Shown here: in pieces, positions 30,533 through 38,371 of the stretch
Position numbering within the stretch: the first letter of the stretch is position 1
How the letters are laid out: the number at the start of each line of letters is the position of its first letter
Assembly (NCBI GenBank): GCA_035936835.1
Contig: DASYVT010000189.1
Coordinates: forward strand, 1-40,262
Origin: Candidatus Methylomirabilota bacterium
Lineage (GTDB): Bacteria; Methylomirabilota; Methylomirabilia; Rokubacteriales; CSP1-6
Reading direction: 5' to 3'
Length of the DNA stretch: 40,262 nucleotides
Translations under genes and position numbers: made by a program
Notes under the pieces: model-generated
What the model was told of the DNA's origin: nothing
Databases searched by the model: none
What the model saw: only the letters and a program-made list of their open reading frames with translations

Positions 30533-31521
30533 TGGCCAAGCTCAAGGTCGGTTTCATCCCCGTCGAGGGTGGCCACTACTACAAGGACGCCCTCGAGGAG
30601 GTCGTCCGCGGCGAAGACCTCGGGTTCGACTCCGTCTGGATGGAGGAGCACCACTCGGTCGTCAACCACTACTGGCCTTCCCCGCTGCCGGTGCTGGCCG
30701 GCTTCGCGACGCGCACCTCGCGCGTCCTCCTCGGCACGGACATCCTGGTGGCGCCCTTCTACCACCCGGTGCGGCTCGCCGAGGACGCGGCGCTGATCGA
30801 CGTCATGTCGGGCGGCCGCTTCGTGCTGGGCGCGGCCATCGGCTACAAGCCCGACGAGTTCGCCCTGTACGGCGCCGAGCTCGAGAAGCGCGGCGCGCGC
30901 TTCGAGGAGCAGCTCCAGATCGTCAAGGGCCTGTGGACCCAGGACGGGATCGCCTTCAAGGGCCGGTACTACCAGGTCGAGGGCACGCTCGAGCCGAAAC
31001 CCGTCTCGAAGCCCCACCCGCCGATCTGGATCGGGGGCTGGGGCGACATCACGCTCAAGCGCGCGGCCACGCTCGCCGACAACTGGATCCCGGGACCGAC
31101 CGCCGACCTGCCGCGCCTGCTCAACGGCAAGCGGCAGTTTCGCGACAACCGCGCGGCGGCCGGCCTCACAGCGCCGATCACGGAGTGGCCCCTGACCCGC
31201 GACGTCATCATCGCCGACACCGACAAGGAGGCGCGCGAGCTGGCGGAGCGGCACATCATGGTGTCATATCGCAGGGAGTACGCAGGGGGCTGGAAGCATC
31301 CCTTCATCGACGCCTCGATCGCGACCGACCTCGACGGGCTCATGAAGGATCGCTTCCTCATCGGCGGGCCGGACCAGGTACGGAAGGCGCTCGAGCCGTT
31401 CGTGAAGGAGTACGGCCTGACGCACCTCATCTGCCGGCTCTTCTTCCCCGGCATGCCGCACCGGCACATCATGCGCGAGCTGGAGCTCATCGCCAAAGAG
31501 GTCATGCCGGCATTCCAGTAA
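30532..31521 (+). CDS. LLM-class (luciferase-like) flavin-dependent oxidoreductase
   Basis: The 329-residue protein has the luciferase-like TIM-barrel pattern: GFDSVWMEEHHSV near residue 34, LLGTDILVAPFYHPVRLAEDAALIDVMSGGRFVLG and KPHPPIWIGGWGD. These proteins use FMNH2 or F420 as monooxygenases or dehydrogenases. Start is GTG 30532, sharing one base with the tautomerase stop. The substrate is unknown; pairing with a tautomerase suggests a catabolic oxidation. A fragment of an enolase-family gene follows directly. Confidence 0.88.
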   Translation: MAKLKVGFIPVEGGHYYKDALEEVVRGEDLGFDSVWMEEHHSVVNHYWPSPLPVLAGFATRTSRVLLGTDILVAPFYHPVRLAEDAALIDVMSGGRFVLGAAIGYKPDEFALYGAELEKRGARFEEQLQIVKGLWTQDGIAFKGRYYQVEGTLEPKPVSKPHPPIWIGGWGDITLKRAATLADNWIPGPTADLPRLLNGKRQFRDNRAAAGLTAPITEWPLTRDVIIADTDKEARELAERHIMVSYRREYAGGWKHPFIDASIATDLDGLMKDRFLIGGPDQVRKALEPFVKEYGLTHLICRLFFPGMPHRHIMRELELIAKEVMPAFQ

Positions 31522-31523
31522 GA

Positions 31524-31652
31524 CTCTCGCTCAAGTCCGCCTCCTTTCACGTCCGGAACCTCGAAACGAGGCTGCCCTTCCGGTACGGCATCGTCACGCT
31601 CACGCGCTTCCCGCTGCAGTGGAGCTTCGACTCGCTGGAGGCAGAGCCCTGA
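31524..31652 (+). pseudogene. N-terminal fragment of an enolase-superfamily enzyme
   Basis: In the gap after the LLM gene one frame reads LKSASFHVRNLETRLPFRYG and then IVTLTRFPLQ. This is the typical start of mandelate-racemase/muconate-lactonising-type proteins. It turns to unrelated sequence and stops at 31652. No barrel domain follows; the next gene overlaps the fragment in another frame. So the locus lost an enolase-type gene by deletion. Confidence 0.6.
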
Positions 31653-32704
31653 TCGCCTGGCGCCTCAACCGCTCCTTCGCCTGGAACGCGGCGCACCCGC
31701 CCACGCTGCCTCCGCGCCCGCGCCGGCTGCCCGCGGCCCCTCCCCTTCGCCTCTTCGACCACGCGCTCGAGTGTCCCGTGGGCATCGCGGCGGGCCCGCT
31801 GCCGAACTCCAAATGGATCGAGGCGTACGCGCGGCTCGGCTACGGTCTCCTGACGTACAAGACGGTGCGCACGGTCGAGCGCGCCGCCTTCCCGGCGCCC
31901 AACGTGGCCTTCTGCCGGTTCGGCGACCCGGCGGTGCTCGAGCCGGCGCCTCGCCGCCTCGACCCCGCCGCGGTCACATGGATCGTCTCCTTCGGCCTGC
32001 CGTCGGCCAAGCCCGATCTCTGGCGCGCCGACGTCAAGCGGGCCCGGGGGAAGCTCCGGCCGGGGCAGATCCTGATCGTCAGCGTGGCGGGCACGCCCGC
32101 GCCCGGCGGGGACGGCGAGCAGCTCGCCGAGGACTACGCGCAGGCCGCGCGCTGGGCGGCCGAGGCGGGCGCCGACGTGGTTGAGGTCCACCTTTCCTGC
32201 CCGAACACGGTCGCCGCGCGCCCGCAGATGGTCTTCGAGGACCAGGCGCTCTCCGCGCACATCGTCGCGCGGGTGCGCCGCGCCGTGGGGTCGCGGCCGG
32301 TCGTCGCCAAGCTCGGCGCCGCGCGGAGCCCGCGCGCGCTCCACGACCTGGCGACCGCCATCGCGCGCTGGGTCGACGGCTTCGTGCTCGTCAACGGACT
32401 CCAGCGCCGCGTGGTCAAGGCCGACGGGACGGCGGCACTGCCGGGCGCGGCGCGCGAGCTGGCAGACATCTCGGGTGACGCGGTCTGGGACGCCTGCCGG
32501 GTCCAGGTGGAGGAGCTCTGCGCCTGGCGCAAGGCGGGTGCGTGGAACAAGGCGATCCTCGCCGTGGGTGGCATCACCACGGTCGAGCGCGCGCGCGAGA
32601 CGCTCGCTGCCGGCGCCAACGCGGCGCTCGTGGCGACAGCGGCGCTCGTCGACCCGCTCCTAGCGGCGCGGTTCAGGACCGGCGTCAAGCGCCCGCGCGC
32701 CTAG
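31619..32704 (+). CDS. Dihydroorotate dehydrogenase-like flavoprotein
   Basis: The 361-residue protein has the FMN barrel of the DHODH family: PVGIAAGPLPNSKWIEAYARLGYGLLTYKTVR, then HLSCPNTVAARPQM as the substrate-binding NxxCPN-like block, KLGAARSP as the FMN lysine region, VNGLQRRVV, and AVGGITTVERARETLAAGAN as the phosphate site. It differs enough from PyrD classes that pyrimidine biosynthesis is not assured. The start is uncertain: GTG 31619 is the first in-frame one, but a GGAGG lies just after it, and later starts would also keep the barrel. The gene overlaps the enolase-type fragment. Confidence 0.82.
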   Translation: MELRLAGGRALIAWRLNRSFAWNAAHPPTLPPRPRRLPAAPPLRLFDHALECPVGIAAGPLPNSKWIEAYARLGYGLLTYKTVRTVERAAFPAPNVAFCRFGDPAVLEPAPRRLDPAAVTWIVSFGLPSAKPDLWRADVKRARGKLRPGQILIVSVAGTPAPGGDGEQLAEDYAQAARWAAEAGADVVEVHLSCPNTVAARPQMVFEDQALSAHIVARVRRAVGSRPVVAKLGAARSPRALHDLATAIARWVDGFVLVNGLQRRVVKADGTAALPGAARELADISGDAVWDACRVQVEELCAWRKAGAWNKAILAVGGITTVERARETLAAGANAALVATAALVDPLLAARFRTGVKRPRA

Positions 32705-32734
32705 CCCGCGCCGGGGATGTGCTAGGCTTCGGCC

Positions 32735-33730
32735 ATGCGTTGGGTCGTTGTCCTGCCCTTCGACCGGCCGGAGCACATGGGCGTGGACTTCCGCGACGAG
32801 CTCACGGCGATGGGCCACGAGGTCCGCACCTTCGCCTACCGGCGGGACAACCCGCTCTACAAGAACCGCGGCACCAAGGCGGCCTACCAAGTCTGGATTC
32901 TGCGGCGGCTCGAGCGACTCTGCGCCGAGTGGCGGCCGTCCTTCGTCCTCGTCATCAAGGGCGGGCCCATCACGCCGGGCCTGGTCCGGCGGGTCAAGGC
33001 GCGCCAGGACGTCCTCTTCCTCAATTTTTTCCCCGACAACCCGCTGTGGATGATGCCCTTCGACAGCATCGAGGCGTACGACGTCTTCTTCACCAAGGAG
33101 CGCTACGCGCTGCGCGCGCTCGAGGGCGTGGGGCTGCGCAACCTCCACTATCTGCCAATGTATTGCGTGCCGGCGATGCATCACCCGGTCGCGCTCACGC
33201 CGGAGGAGCAGTTACGCTACGCCAGGCCCATCAGCTTCGTCGGCAGCCGCTACCCTTACCGAGAGCGGCTGATCAAGGAGCTGCTCGAATTCCCGATCAA
33301 GCTGTGGGGCGGCGGCTGGCAGCGGGCGGACTCGCCGGACATCCGGGCGCTCGCGGCGGGCGGCCCCGTGTGGGGGCGCGCCAAGCTCGCGATCTACTCG
33401 GGCTCGACGCTCTCCCTCAACCACCATCATCCGATGAACGACATCGTGGGCGTCAACACGCGCGCCTTCGAGCTGGCGGCCGCGGGCGCCTGCCAGGTCG
33501 TGGACCTCAAGGAGGAGCTGCCCGCGCTCTTCAAGCCGGGGGAAGAGGTCGTGGCCTACCGGGACCTGGACGAGATGAAGAAGCACCTGGCGTACTACCT
33601 CGGGCACCCAGACGAGGCGCGCGCCATCGGGGAGAACGCGCGCACGCGCGCGCTCAAGGAGCACACGCTCCGCCACCGCATCGAGGAGATGCTGGCCGTC
33701 GTCGAGCAGCGCTTCGGCAAGCGATCCTAA
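32735..33730 (+). CDS. CgeB-like glycosyltransferase-fold protein
   Basis: The 331-residue protein has a GT-B-like arrangement. An N-terminal domain includes HMGVDFRDELTAMGHEV and FVLVIKGGPITPGLVRRVKA. A C-terminal CgeB-type domain has GSRYPYRERLIKEL, LKLWGGGW, LSLNHHHPMNDIVGVNTRAFELAAAGACQVVD and PGEEVVAYRDLDEMKKHL, the usual sugar-nucleotide half. The product might be a surface glycan or spore-type polysaccharide. A TGC-TAGGCT box ends six bases before ATG 32735. Its stop overlaps the threonine synthase start (TAATG). Confidence 0.85.
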   Translation: MRWVVVLPFDRPEHMGVDFRDELTAMGHEVRTFAYRRDNPLYKNRGTKAAYQVWILRRLERLCAEWRPSFVLVIKGGPITPGLVRRVKARQDVLFLNFFPDNPLWMMPFDSIEAYDVFFTKERYALRALEGVGLRNLHYLPMYCVPAMHHPVALTPEEQLRYARPISFVGSRYPYRERLIKELLEFPIKLWGGGWQRADSPDIRALAAGGPVWGRAKLAIYSGSTLSLNHHHPMNDIVGVNTRAFELAAAGACQVVDLKEELPALFKPGEEVVAYRDLDEMKKHLAYYLGHPDEARAIGENARTRALKEHTLRHRIEEMLAVVEQRFGKRS

Positions 33731-34965
33731 TGGAATCGCAGGCGCGCGAACTTCGCTGCATCGACTGCGGAGCGACCCAGCCTCTCGGCTACACGCTCCA
33801 GTGCCCGACATGCGGCGGGCTCCTCGAGCTCTCCTACGATGCCGGCGCGCTCCAGCGCCGCGGTCCCGCCGCCTTCACGGGCGGGGGTCTCTGGCGGTAC
33901 GCGCCCGTTCTGCCCATCGCGGACCCCGCGCACCGCGTCTCGCTCGGCGAGGGCCAGACGCCGCTCCTCGAGTGCCCGCGCCTGGGGAAGCAGCTCGGCG
34001 TCAAGCGCCTCCTTGTGAAGTTCGAGGGCTCGAACCCGACGGGCACGGTCAAGGACCGCACGTCGGCCACGGCCGTGGGCGCCGCGCTCCAGTTCGGCTT
34101 CCGCGCCACCTCGGTGGTCAGCTCGGGCAACGCGGGCTCCTCCATCGCCGCCTACTCGGCGCGCGCGGGGCTGCGCTCGCTGATCTTCTGCTACGAGCGC
34201 GCCTCGGCGCCCAAGATGCTCCACATGGCGGCGACGGCCAGCGACCTTGTCATCTACAAGGGCGTCTACGACGACCTGATCGCGCTCTGGGACCGCCTCG
34301 CCGAGGAGCGCCTCTTCTTCGACTGCGGCGCCTCGCGCAACCCGTACAAGCACGAGGGCAAGAAGACCATCGCCTACGAGATTGCCGAGCAGCTGGGCTG
34401 GCGCGCCCCCGACGTGGTGGTGGCGCCCGTGGCCGTGGGCGAGACCTTCATCGCCGCGCACCGAGGTTTCGCCGAGATGGAGCGCCTGGGCTTCATCCCC
34501 AAGCGGCCGCTGATGGCCGCCGCGCAGGCCGCGCGCGCCAACGCCATCACGAGGGCGTGGCGGGACAAGACCGCGATCGCCCCGCTCAAGATCGGCTACA
34601 CGGTCGCCGAGGGGCTCGCCGCGGGTAACCCCGGGCGCAAGGGCGACTGGGTCCTGCGGATCCTGCGAGAGACGGGCGGCGTGGCCGGCCAGGCCGAGGA
34701 CGAGGAGATCTTGGAGGCGCAGACGATGCTCGCGCGCACCGAGGGGATCTGGGCGGGACCGACCGGCTCGGCGTCGCTTGCCGTGCTGATGCGCCTGCTC
34801 GCCGACAGGCGGGTCGATCCCGAGTCCACCATTTGCGTCATCGTGAGCGAGACAGGCCTCAAGACGGAGGCCCCACCGCCGTCCCGCGAGGCCACCGCCT
34901 TCGATGAGGCCTCGCTCCGGCGCCTGGTGCTGGAGAAGCTCGGGACGGGCGCGTCGATGACATAG
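33730..34965 (+). CDS. thrC: Threonine synthase
   Basis: The 411-residue PLP enzyme would convert O-phosphohomoserine to threonine. It has an N-terminal zinc ribbon C10-x2-C13...C25-x2-C28, the PLP lysine K108 in GTVKDRTS, SSGNAGSSIAAYSARAG as phosphate clamp, and GPTGSASLAVL near the C-terminus. The zinc ribbon and domain order are typical of the threonine synthase branch with ribbon. ATG 33730 overlaps the preceding stop. The C-terminal ~35 residues are poorly conserved. Other beta-family PLP enzymes are possible but less likely. Confidence 0.9.
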   Translation: MESQARELRCIDCGATQPLGYTLQCPTCGGLLELSYDAGALQRRGPAAFTGGGLWRYAPVLPIADPAHRVSLGEGQTPLLECPRLGKQLGVKRLLVKFEGSNPTGTVKDRTSATAVGAALQFGFRATSVVSSGNAGSSIAAYSARAGLRSLIFCYERASAPKMLHMAATASDLVIYKGVYDDLIALWDRLAEERLFFDCGASRNPYKHEGKKTIAYEIAEQLGWRAPDVVVAPVAVGETFIAAHRGFAEMERLGFIPKRPLMAAAQAARANAITRAWRDKTAIAPLKIGYTVAEGLAAGNPGRKGDWVLRILRETGGVAGQAEDEEILEAQTMLARTEGIWAGPTGSASLAVLMRLLADRRVDPESTICVIVSETGLKTEAPPPSREATAFDEASLRRLVLEKLGTGASMT

Positions 34966-35335
34966 AGCCCGCTCTCAGTCGTTGTCTGCCTGGCAGCAGG
35001 CTGTTCGCCCTGGTCACGGCGCGGAAAACCCCGTCCCACCTCGCGCCGATCCTGCTTCAGCGTCTCGGAGAGAGGTCAGGCCGGCGCGTCGCCGCAGAGG
35101 GCGCGAGCCGTCCAGCGGGGCGCCAGACAGGGGCAGGGCGGATGTCCGCGGCTGCCCGGGCCATGGCACACCCAACAGGGTCGTGCAGGGGTGTGTCTGC
35201 TGCTCGGCTCCTGCCGCAGTCAGGGACGACGGGGGCGCGGGCCATCCCGCACGCCCGGGAGCCCGAGGGGCGCGGGGATCTGCGCAGGGGTACGGTGATT
35301 GTCGTCCTCCGGCCGCGCGCAGGCTCGAGGGGGGA
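34966..35335. other. Non-coding gap with decayed transposase remnant
   Basis: This 370-nt stretch has no gene with ribosome site. Its right half resembles the 3690-3790 region in sequence (shared CTGCTGCTCGG and GCCGCAG words) and is annotated separately as a transposase tail. The left half shows nothing I can assign. Confidence 0.6.
35180..35319 (-). pseudogene. Strongly decayed IS91-like transposase tail
   Basis: One minus-strand frame reads TPAQIPAPLGLPGVRDGPRPRRP, a stop, then LRQEPSSRHTP. It aligns by eye with ILAHLGLSGARAGPPSPSSC-AAARPEQQ of the remnant at 3682-3909. A stop and frame shifts make it non-functional. Confidence 0.5.
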
Positions 35336-36007
35336 TCAGCGCGTGCGCATCAGCTTCAGACGTCGCGCGGTGAGACGCGCCATGCGCGGGTCGCGCTCGA
35401 CGCCGATCCACTCGCGGCCGAGGCCGAGCGCCACGCGCCCGACGGTTCCCGCTCCGCAGAAGGGATCCAACACCGCCCCGCGCTTCCGGCTGGCGAGGAG
35501 CAGCGCGCGCAGCACGGGCTCGGGCGTGGCGTCCCAGATGCTCGCCGGGTGCGTGCGCGGCAGCGGCAGCATCCAGCAGAGCGTGGCGGCCGTCGGGCGC
35601 ACGCGGCTCCCGGCCTTCCGGAAGCGCAAGAGGTAGTTGATCCGGCTGTCCCACCGCTCGCGCGGGCGCGTCTGCACCCAGATGCCCTTGGACTGGAGCC
35701 GCCAGCCCGCGCGCCTGAGCCACGCAGCGATCAGCGCGTCGAAGCCCACCCACTCCCGGCCGTCGTGGCGGTCGCCCAGGACGAGCCAGAGGTCGCCGCC
35801 GGGCGCCAGCACGCGGCGCCACTCAGGGCCGAAGCCGACGGCCAGGTTTCGCGCGTAGTGGTCGGCGGCGGCGCGGCCGCTGTCTGCAATCCAGTAGGGC
35901 GGCGACGTCAGGATGACGCCGACGCTCGCCGTCGGGACCGGCGAGAGATCGCGGCTGTCGCCCTGGTAGAGCCGCGCTCGTCCGTCTCTGTTCTCGTAGG
36001 CGATCAC
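35336..36007 (-). CDS. Beta-class DNA methyltransferase (N4-cytosine or N6-adenine)
   Basis: The 223-residue protein has catalytic motif IV TSPPYW at 34-39 and the AdoMet motif DPFCGAG at 181-187. Motif IV before motif I defines the beta class, and TSPPY is commonest in N4-cytosine enzymes. The open frame extends upstream in the endonuclease V gene without support; GTG 36007 overlaps that stop (GTGA). No restriction gene is adjacent, so it is probably an orphan methyltransferase. The target-recognition segment between the motifs is short. Confidence 0.85.
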   Translation of the reverse strand: MIAYENRDGRARLYQGDSRDLSPVPTASVGVILTSPPYWIADSGRAAADHYARNLAVGFGPEWRRVLAPGGDLWLVLGDRHDGREWVGFDALIAAWLRRAGWRLQSKGIWVQTRPRERWDSRINYLLRFRKAGSRVRPTAATLCWMLPLPRTHPASIWDATPEPVLRALLLASRKRGAVLDPFCGAGTVGRVALGLGREWIGVERDPRMARLTARRLKLMRTR

Positions 36008-36669
36008 CGGCCGGCCTTGAGGCGCCAGCCGGCCTTGAGACGGTTGACGACCTGCTCGGCCAGGCGGATCGGCTCCGGCACGCGCGTGCTGCAGCAGGCG
36101 AGAGTCCACCGGACGGCCTGGCGGATGCCGATGCGGTGGCCGGGCGAGACCCAGAGCGGCTTGACGCCGTCCCGCGTGCGCACCACCGCCCCTACGCGCC
36201 GGCCCGCGAGCACGAGCGGCGCCCAGTCGCCGCGCCGCGGGCCAGGCTCGACATGCTCTCCCACCAGGCGCGATTTGGCGCAGCCGACGCTCGGCAGATC
36301 CAGCAGGACACCGAGATGCGAGGCGAGGCCGAGGCCGCGCGGGTGCGCGATGCCCTGCCCGTCGAAGAGGACGAGATCGGGCCGCCGCCGGAGACGCCCG
36401 AAGGCACGCAGGAGCAGCGGGCCCTCGCGGAAGGCGAGATAGCCGGGTACGTACGGGAAGCGCGGGCGACCGGCCGCAGTGACGGTCTCGAGGACGGCGC
36501 CGTCGCGGGGCGACCAGAGGACGACGGCGGCCCATGCGCGCGATCCGTCAGCGCGATAAGCCAGATCGGCCCCCGCCACGAGCCTCACGCGCCGGGGCCC
36601 GCCGCTGGCTCGGACGCGGGAGCGAAGCCGCGCCTGCACCGCCTGAGTGCGGGCGATGCGCGACGTCAC
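36004..36669 (-). CDS. nfi: Endonuclease V
   Basis: The 221-residue protein nicks DNA (or RNA) near deaminated adenine (inosine). Catalytic acids are visible as D35 (VAGADLAY), E82 (PYVPGYLAFRE, with the strand-separating PYVPGY wedge at 72-77) and D103 (FDGQGIAHPRG). K132 (GCAKSRL) is the further conserved Lys. The start at GTG 36669 overlaps the stop of the MBL-fold gene (GTGA); a longer frame exists but is not conserved. It is sandwiched between a hydrolase and a methyltransferase. Confidence 0.92.
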   Translation of the reverse strand: MTSRIARTQAVQARLRSRVRASGGPRRVRLVAGADLAYRADGSRAWAAVVLWSPRDGAVLETVTAAGRPRFPYVPGYLAFREGPLLLRAFGRLRRRPDLVLFDGQGIAHPRGLGLASHLGVLLDLPSVGCAKSRLVGEHVEPGPRRGDWAPLVLAGRRVGAVVRTRDGVKPLWVSPGHRIGIRQAVRWTLACCSTRVPEPIRLAEQVVNRLKAGWRLKAGR

Positions 36670-37439
36670 AGCGGGTACGGCACGAGCTCCCGGGCGATCT
36701 CCACCTCGCCGGGAAACCGGGCGCGCGCCTCCTCTCGGAGCGCGTCGAGCTCGCCGTGGAGGCCGGCATCGATGTGGGCGAGGATGAGCCGCGTCACGCC
36801 CGCACGAGCCGCGCACTCCCCGGCCTGGGCGGCCGTGGAGTGCGCGCCGATGCCGCGCGGCCATCGCTCTGAGAACGTCGCCTCGTGGATGAGCGTGTGG
36901 GCACCGCGCGCGAGCGCTTCAACGGCGGCGCAGGGCTCGGTATCGGAGGAGTAGACGACGGCGGGCCCGCCGGGCGCCTCGAAGCGCAGCGCCATGTTCG
37001 GCATGCCGCCGTGGGCATTCGGCGACGCCGTGATCGCGAAGTCTCCGGGCGTGCCGATGGTGAAGCGCTCACGCGGAGGCACCGGCTCCCACACGACGGG
37101 GAACAGCCCCGGGCGCTCCAGCAGGCCGAAGAGGCCCAGCAGCGCGCGGAGCGGCGCCTCGTGCTCTTCGCGGCACGCGAGGTGCAGCGGCGTCGTCCGG
37201 CCCAAGAGGAAGAGCGTCTGGACGAGGGACGGCAGCCCGTAGGCGTGGTCGGGATGGATGTGGGTGATCACCACGCGGCTCAGGGCGCGCGGGTCCGTCC
37301 CCGCCAGCATGAGCTTCTGGGCCGGGCTGCCACCGCAGTCCACGAGGACGGCGTCGCGCTCGCCGACGAAGACGAGGGATGTCGTGTCGCGGTTCCGCCC
37401 GGGGATGGCCCCCGAGCTGCCGAGAAAGACGAAGTGCAC
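36666..37439 (-). CDS. MBL-fold hydrolase, ribonuclease Z-like
   Basis: The 257-residue protein has the metallo-beta-lactamase motif THIHPDH (H60-x-H62-x-D64-H65), preceded by LGSSGAIPGRNRDTTSLVF, the RNase Z-like start, and followed by VYSSDTEPC, HTLIHEATFSE and LILAHIDAG for later ligands. RNase Z trims tRNA 3' ends; the flexible exosite arm is not evident, so a phosphodiesterase of another type is possible. I start at GTG 37439, four bases after the lgt stop, over an earlier in-frame start at 37472. Confidence 0.8.
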   Translation of the reverse strand: MHFVFLGSSGAIPGRNRDTTSLVFVGERDAVLVDCGGSPAQKLMLAGTDPRALSRVVITHIHPDHAYGLPSLVQTLFLLGRTTPLHLACREEHEAPLRALLGLFGLLERPGLFPVVWEPVPPRERFTIGTPGDFAITASPNAHGGMPNMALRFEAPGGPAVVYSSDTEPCAAVEALARGAHTLIHEATFSERWPRGIGAHSTAAQAGECAARAGVTRLILAHIDAGLHGELDALREEARARFPGEVEIARELVPYPL

Positions 37440-37443
37440 GGCG

Positions 37444-38229
37444 TCAGGCGGCGGCGCGGGCCCGGCGCACAAGCAGCGGGACGCCCACGAGCGCGAGCGC
37501 CACGCCGACGACGCTGGCCAGCTGTGCCACCCGAAGCGGCCCGAGCATGAGCGCGTCGGTGCGGAGAGCCTCGGTGATGAAACGGCCGACGGAGTAGAGC
37601 CCGAGGTAGGTCAGGAACAGCGCGCCCGGCGCCCGCTCGAGCCGGTCCCGGAAGACGCGGACCAGGACAAGGAAGACGAGGACGTCCCACACCGACTCGT
37701 AGAGGAACGTCGGGTGGAAGAACTCATCCTGGGCGTACTGGACGGGTCGGTGCGGCGCCGAGATGTAGAGCCGCCACGGCAGGTCGGTGGGCGTGCCGAA
37801 GGCCTCCTCGTTGAAGAAGTTGCCCCACCGGCCTATGGCCTGTCCCAGCGCGAGGCTCGGCGCGGCGATATCCAGGTAGGTGACGGCCGGCAACCCGCGC
37901 CACAGCGCGTAGCCGCCGCCGAGGAGGAGTCCGCCCAGCACGCCGCCGTGGATCGCGAGCCCGCCCTCCCACACCGCGAGGATCTTGGCCGGGAAGCGGA
38001 GGTAGTAGTCGAGGTTGAAGACGACGTAGTAGAGACGCGCGCCTACGAGTCCGCCGAGGAGCCCCAGCTCGGAGGCCTTGAGCAGGCTGTCGGGGTCCAC
38101 GTCTCGCCGCACAGCCTCGCGGTAGGCGAGCCAGAGGCCCAACGCCATGGCGCTGGCCATGAGGATGCCGTACCAGCGGAAAGTCAGGGGGCCCAGCTGC
38201 GCGACGATGGCGCCGGGGGAGTGGAACAT
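37444..38229 (-). CDS. lgt: Prolipoprotein diacylglyceryl transferase
   Basis: The 261-residue membrane enzyme transfers diacylglycerol from phosphatidylglycerol to the lipobox cysteine of prolipoproteins. It has about seven membrane helices; the signature GQAIGRWGNFFNEEAFG includes the catalytic arginine and conserved Asn, and LAIHGGVLGG holds the conserved His. The C-terminal helix pair LTYLGLYSVGRFITEALRTD is also typical. ATG 38229 is nine bases from the -10 box of a strong promoter. It leads the lgt-hydrolase-nfi-methyltransferase operon. Confidence 0.95.
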   Translation of the reverse strand: MFHSPGAIVAQLGPLTFRWYGILMASAMALGLWLAYREAVRRDVDPDSLLKASELGLLGGLVGARLYYVVFNLDYYLRFPAKILAVWEGGLAIHGGVLGGLLLGGGYALWRGLPAVTYLDIAAPSLALGQAIGRWGNFFNEEAFGTPTDLPWRLYISAPHRPVQYAQDEFFHPTFLYESVWDVLVFLVLVRVFRDRLERAPGALFLTYLGLYSVGRFITEALRTDALMLGPLRVAQLASVVGVALALVGVPLLVRRARAAA

Positions 38230-38238
38230 ACGCCTTTC

Positions 38239-38267
38239 CTTATACGGCCCGCTCCCAGCGCTGTCAA
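38239..38267 (-). promoter_or_regulatory. Promoter of the lgt operon
   Basis: Minus-strand TTGACA (38267-38262), 17-nt spacer, TATAAG (38244-38239), nine bases before ATG 38229. Confidence 0.65.
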
Positions 38268-38295
38268 ATAAATCGGGTATTTCTGGCCAAATTCG

Positions 38296-38325
38296 TTGAC
38301 ACTCATCGCGCTGCTTGGGTATCAT
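38296..38325 (+). promoter_or_regulatory. Promoter of the exbB/tolQ operon
   Basis: TTGACA (38296-38301), 18-nt spacer, TATCAT (38320-38325), divergent from the lgt promoter. A leader of about 40 nt follows. Confidence 0.6.
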
Positions 38326-38371
38326 CAATCGTGCCCCTTGGTATCACTCTTCGTCAATAAAGGAGTCCCGC

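Noticed and set aside
32542-33729. Long in-frame extension of threonine synthase to 807 residues
   Set aside because: It crosses the glycosyltransferase gene in another frame; the zinc ribbon start at 33730 is the natural N-terminus.
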